A DNA stretch of 16,904 bases from RPQJ01 sp035554635 (lineage in GTDB: Bacteria > Pseudomonadota > Gammaproteobacteria > Steroidobacterales > Steroidobacteraceae). The DNA lies in the NCBI GenBank assembly GCA_035554635.1, contig DATMIB010000025.1, positions 1 to 16,904 on the forward strand, read 5' to 3'. The notes beneath the pieces are model-generated. The model made no database searches, was not told the origin of the DNA, and worked only from the letters and a program-made list of their open reading frames with translations. The position numbers and the translations under genes were made by a program. Positions within the stretch are counted from its first letter, which is position 1. The number at the start of each line of letters is the position of its first letter. Positions 14,289 to 16,904 of the stretch are shown in pieces.

Positions 14289-15827
14289 ATGACCCGAATC
14301 ACGAATGCAGTGGCCGCCACCTTCGGCGTGGCGGCGATCACGGCGCTGGTCTCGCATGCCCCGGGCCTGGCGCCGATGGCGTCGGCCGAGGCGAAGCCGG
14401 CCGCGGTGGCACTCGCGCCCGGCGACACCGGTGGTTCGCTCAAGGGCGACTTCGGTCCGCCCAAGGGCGCACCGATCAAGGCCGTGCTCACTTCGCCGCC
14501 GCACGTGCCGCCGGCGGTCAATCGCAACTATCCGGCCAAGGTGATCGTCGAACTGGAAGTCAGGGAAGTCGAGAAGGAGATCTCCGAGGGCGTGAAGTAC
14601 ACGTTCTGGACATTCGGCGGCACCGTGCCCGGCAGCTTCATCCGGGTGCGCCAGGGCGACACCGTCGAGTTCCACCTGCGCAACCACCCGTCGTCGAAGA
14701 TGCCGCACAACATCGACCTGCACGGCGTGACCGGCCCGGGTGGCGGCGCGACCTCGAGCTTCACCGCACCGGGCCACGAATCGCAGTTCACGTTCAAGGC
14801 GCTGAACCAGGGCCTCTACGTCTACCACTGCGCGACCGCACCGGTGGGCATGCACGTCGCGAACGGCATGTATGGCCTGATCCTGGTCGAGCCGCCCGGC
14901 GGCTTCCCCAAGGTCGACCACGAGTTCTACGTGATGCAGGGCGACTTCTACACGACCGGCAAGTACCGCGAAAAAGGCCTGCAGCCGTTCGACATGCAGA
15001 AGGCCATCGACGAGAACCCGACCTACGTGCTGTTCAACGGTGCCGAAGGTGCGCTCGTCGGCGACAACGCGCTCAAGGCGAAGACCGGGGAGAGCGTGCG
15101 CATGTACATCGGCAACGGCGGCCCGAACCTGGTCTCGAGCTTCCACGTCATCGGCGAGATCTTCGACAAGGTCTGGTTCGAGGGCGGTACGCGCTACCAG
15201 GAGAACGTGCAGACGACGCTGATCCCCGCGGGCGGCTCCGCGATCGCCGAATTTCACGCCGAGGTGCCGGGCAGCTACGTGCTGGTCGACCATTCGCTGT
15301 TCCGCGCCTTCAACAAGGGCGCGCTCGGCATCCTCAAGATCGACGGCGAGGAGAACAAGCTCGTCTACTCGGGCAAGGAAGTCGACTCGGTGTACCTCGG
15401 CGACTATGCGGCCGAGCAGGGCGTCGTGGCCGCTGCGGCGTCGGCCGCGGAATCGGGCACGCTCACGCTCGAGCAGCAGGTCAAGGCCGGCGAGGCGCGC
15501 TACACGGGCACGTGCTCGGTCTGCCACCAGGCGAACGGCGCCGGCATGGAAGGCGTGTTCCCGCCGCTCGCGCAGTCCGACTACCTGATGACCGACAAGA
15601 AGCGGTCGATCGCGGTGGTCGTCAACGGGCTCACGGGCAAGGTCGACGTCAACGGCAAGACCTACGACTCAGTGATGCCGCCGATGAGCCAGCTCACCGA
15701 CGACGAGATCGCCAACATCCTGACCTACGTGCGCAACAGCTTCGGCAACAAGGGCGAGGCGGTCACCGCTGCCGAGGTCGCCGAAGTCCGCAAGACCACG
15801 CCGCGGCCCGCGGGGGCGGCCCACTGA
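14289..15827 (+). CDS. nirK: Copper nitrite reductase with C-terminal cytochrome c domain
   Basis: A 512-residue periplasmic enzyme that reduces nitrite to nitric oxide. A signal peptide (1 to ~36) is cut near ASA/EA. Two cupredoxin domains (~45-370) keep every ligand: type 1 copper His140, Cys181, His189 and Met194 (PHNIDLHG, YHCATAP, GMHVANGM); type 2 copper His145, His180 and His335 (LVDHSLFRAFNKGA); active-site Asp143 and His286 (SSFHVIG). After an Ala-rich linker (~375-392), a class I cytochrome c domain (~393-490) has Cys409-x2-Cys412-His413 and a likely axial Met at 463 or 466 (MPPM). The tethered cytochrome lets the enzyme receive electrons through its own heme, as in the three-domain Ralstonia pickettii NirK. 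It is followed after 2 bp by nirV, so it heads an operon. All catalytic residues are present and function is confidently assigned. Confidence 0.97.
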   Translation: MTRITNAVAATFGVAAITALVSHAPGLAPMASAEAKPAAVALAPGDTGGSLKGDFGPPKGAPIKAVLTSPPHVPPAVNRNYPAKVIVELEVREVEKEISEGVKYTFWTFGGTVPGSFIRVRQGDTVEFHLRNHPSSKMPHNIDLHGVTGPGGGATSSFTAPGHESQFTFKALNQGLYVYHCATAPVGMHVANGMYGLILVEPPGGFPKVDHEFYVMQGDFYTTGKYREKGLQPFDMQKAIDENPTYVLFNGAEGALVGDNALKAKTGESVRMYIGNGGPNLVSSFHVIGEIFDKVWFEGGTRYQENVQTTLIPAGGSAIAEFHAEVPGSYVLVDHSLFRAFNKGALGILKIDGEENKLVYSGKEVDSVYLGDYAAEQGVVAAAASAAESGTLTLEQQVKAGEARYTGTCSVCHQANGAGMEGVFPPLAQSDYLMTDKKRSIAVVVNGLTGKVDVNGKTYDSVMPPMSQLTDDEIANILTYVRNSFGNKGEAVTAAEVAEVRKTTPRPAGAAH

Positions 15828-15829
15828 CC

Positions 15830-16633
15830 ATGTTCATCGAGCACCAGGGATGGTTGGCAGGCGTCGCCGTCGCGTCGGTCGCGACGGCGATGCCGGCCTC
15901 GGCGCAATCGCCAGCATCGCGCGCATCGATCGGGCCCGCGACGTTCGCCTCGGTGCTCGCGCCGGGGGCGGGCGTGAAGCAGGCGACGGTCGAGCGTTAC
16001 GCACTCGACCGCGAGCCGGTCACGAACGCGCAATTCCTCGCGTTCGTGCAGGCACATCCGCAGTGGCAGCGCGACCGCGTCGCGAAGCTTTTCGCGGAGC
16101 CGACCTACCTGAGCCAATGGGCGGGCGCGACGACCCTGGGCGACAAGGCCCGCCCGAACCAGCCCGTGACACAGGTGAGCTGGTACGCGGCGCGTGCGTA
16201 CTGCCAGGCGCAAGGCGCGCGACTGCCGACCTGGTACGAGTGGGAATACGCGGCTGCGGCCGACGAAACGCGCAGCGATGCGCGTCAGGACCCCGTGTGG
16301 AAGGAGCGCATCCTCGGCTGGTACGCGCAGACCTCGGGCGGTGCGTTGCCCGACGTCGGGCGCACACCCGCCAACGTCCACGGGGTGCGCGACCTGCACG
16401 GCCTGGTCTGGGAATGGGTCGAGGATTACACCGGGCTGATGGTCAGCAGCGACAGCCGCAACCAGGGCGACCCGGAGAAGCTCAAGTTCTGTGGCGCGAG
16501 CGCGCTGAGCGCGGAGAACCGCGACGAGTACGCCGTGCTGATGCGCGTCGCGATGCTGAGCGCGCTCGAAGCGAATTACACCACCGCGAACCTGGGCTTC
16601 CGGTGCGCGAGTGATGGAGGAACCCAGCCATGA
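15830..16633 (+). CDS. nirV: NirV, formylglycine-generating-enzyme-like periplasmic protein
   Basis: A 267-residue protein with an N-terminal signal peptide (to ~26, PASAQ) and a formylglycine-generating-enzyme/sulfatase-modifying-factor fold. Family landmarks are EPVTNAQFLAFV, PVTQVSWYAARAYCQ, ARLPTWYEWEYAA, DLHGLVWEWVEDY and the C-terminal NLGFRCA. NirV was named for the gene next to nirK in Rhodobacter sphaeroides and often accompanies nirK; its biochemical role is not established. In the C-terminal block where true FGE has two copper-binding cysteines (GGS-x2-C-x4-C), this protein has GASALSAENRDE, so both are absent. The remaining cysteines (in AYCQ, FCGAS at residue 221, GFRCA) are elsewhere. 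It starts 2 bp after nirK and overlaps the next gene by 4 bp, so co-expression is very likely. A role in NirK maturation is inferred. Confidence 0.88.
   Translation: MFIEHQGWLAGVAVASVATAMPASAQSPASRASIGPATFASVLAPGAGVKQATVERYALDREPVTNAQFLAFVQAHPQWQRDRVAKLFAEPTYLSQWAGATTLGDKARPNQPVTQVSWYAARAYCQAQGARLPTWYEWEYAAAADETRSDARQDPVWKERILGWYAQTSGGALPDVGRTPANVHGVRDLHGLVWEWVEDYTGLMVSSDSRNQGDPEKLKFCGASALSAENRDEYAVLMRVAMLSALEANYTTANLGFRCASDGGTQP
16616..16621 (+). promoter_or_regulatory. Shine-Dalgarno for the SCO gene inside the end of nirV
   Basis: GGAGGA lies 8 bases before ATG 16630, within the last codons of nirV. Together with the ATGA stop/start overlap it indicates translational coupling. Confidence 0.7.
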
Positions 16634-16904
16634 TGATCCCTGCCGGAACCCGTCTGATGGCTGCGTGCATGGGTGCCGTTGCACTGCTCGTCGGCTCGAC
16701 TGCAGCGTGGGCAGGCGGTCCTGCCGGTGCCAGCGCGACGTTCGCAGCGCCGGTCGACCATTCCGCACACGCGGGCCACTCGATGCCCGCAGCGGGCGAG
16801 ATGCCCGGCGACTCGCTGTACCAGTTGCCCGTGCATTTCACCACCGCGAGCGGCGAGCACCTGATGTTGCAGCAATACCGCGGCGAACCGGTCGTGGTCA
16901 CGAT
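16630..16904 (+). CDS. SCO1/SenC-family copper chaperone, 3'-truncated by window end
   Basis: The first 91 residues are visible; the frame stays open to the window edge. A signal peptide (to ~28, AAWAGG) is followed by a short His/Met-rich stretch, DHSAHAGHSMPAAGEM, and then SLYQLPVHFTTASGEHLMLQQYRGEPVVVT. That last part is the start of a thioredoxin-like SCO domain (G-x-x-h-x-L-x-x-x-x-G-x-x-V-V-V-T). The CxxxC copper site lies beyond the window and cannot be checked. SCO proteins load copper into cytochrome oxidase and, in some bacteria, other cuproenzymes. ATG 16630 overlaps the nirV stop (ATGA) and has a good Shine-Dalgarno; ATG 16633 directly follows and is an alternative. Position behind nirK-nirV suggests copper supply to NirK. 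Redox signalling, as for PrrC/SenC, is the main alternative. Confidence 0.85.
   Translation, partial: MMIPAGTRLMAACMGAVALLVGSTAAWAGGPAGASATFAAPVDHSAHAGHSMPAAGEMPGDSLYQLPVHFTTASGEHLMLQQYRGEPVVVT

Overview
The window is about 16.9 kb of GC-rich proteobacterial chromosome, densely coding on both strands. Outer-membrane and lipoprotein genes show a Gram-negative cell. The mix of a symporter-type sensor kinase, a PlpD-type patatin, a short RlmC-like methyltransferase and a copper nitrite reductase with a tethered cytochrome fits a Gamma- or Betaproteobacterium. The sequence alone does not fix the genus. I see no tRNA, rRNA, CRISPR array, insertion sequence or phage gene.

Layout. (1) 2-3945: the C-terminal part of a LuxR/NarL response regulator (+) meets, tail to tail, a 1180-residue hybrid histidine kinase with a sodium/solute symporter-like N-terminus (-). 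The pair resembles CrbS/CrbR (MxtR/ErdR), which control acetate use. (2) 4030-6731: three housekeeping enzymes: a YfcE-type phosphoesterase (+), a threonine/serine dehydratase (-) and an RlmC/TrmA-family rRNA methyltransferase (+). (3) 6787-9243: an autotransporter-like patatin phospholipase with a 12-bp tandem repeat in its linker. (4) 9244-9581: a non-coding convergent gap bounded by two inverted copies of a REP-like hairpin element. (5) 9582-12179: a divergently transcribed pair, an S41 peptidase lipoprotein (-) and a short FUSC-like membrane protein (+) that starts with TTG. (6) 12214-14049: an unusually long (611-residue) Cys/Met-metabolism-type PLP enzyme (-). (7) 14289-16904: an apparent nitrite-reduction operon (+): nirK with a C-terminal cytochrome c domain, nirV, and the start of an SCO/SenC copper chaperone gene that runs off the window.

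How the parts fit. The last three genes are spaced 2 bp apart or overlap by 4 bp, so they are probably co-transcribed and translationally coupled. NirK reduces nitrite to NO in the periplasm using two copper sites fed by its own heme. The SCO protein, with a His/Met-rich N-terminal stretch, is a plausible copper donor. NirV is a periplasmic formylglycine-generating-enzyme-like protein that lacks that enzyme's catalytic cysteines, so its role is open. The least explained items are NirV, the long PLP enzyme divergent from nirK, and the inverted repeats between them. I found no clearly new multi-gene system; the nirK-nirV-SCO locus with its divergent neighbour is the best candidate for a closer look.
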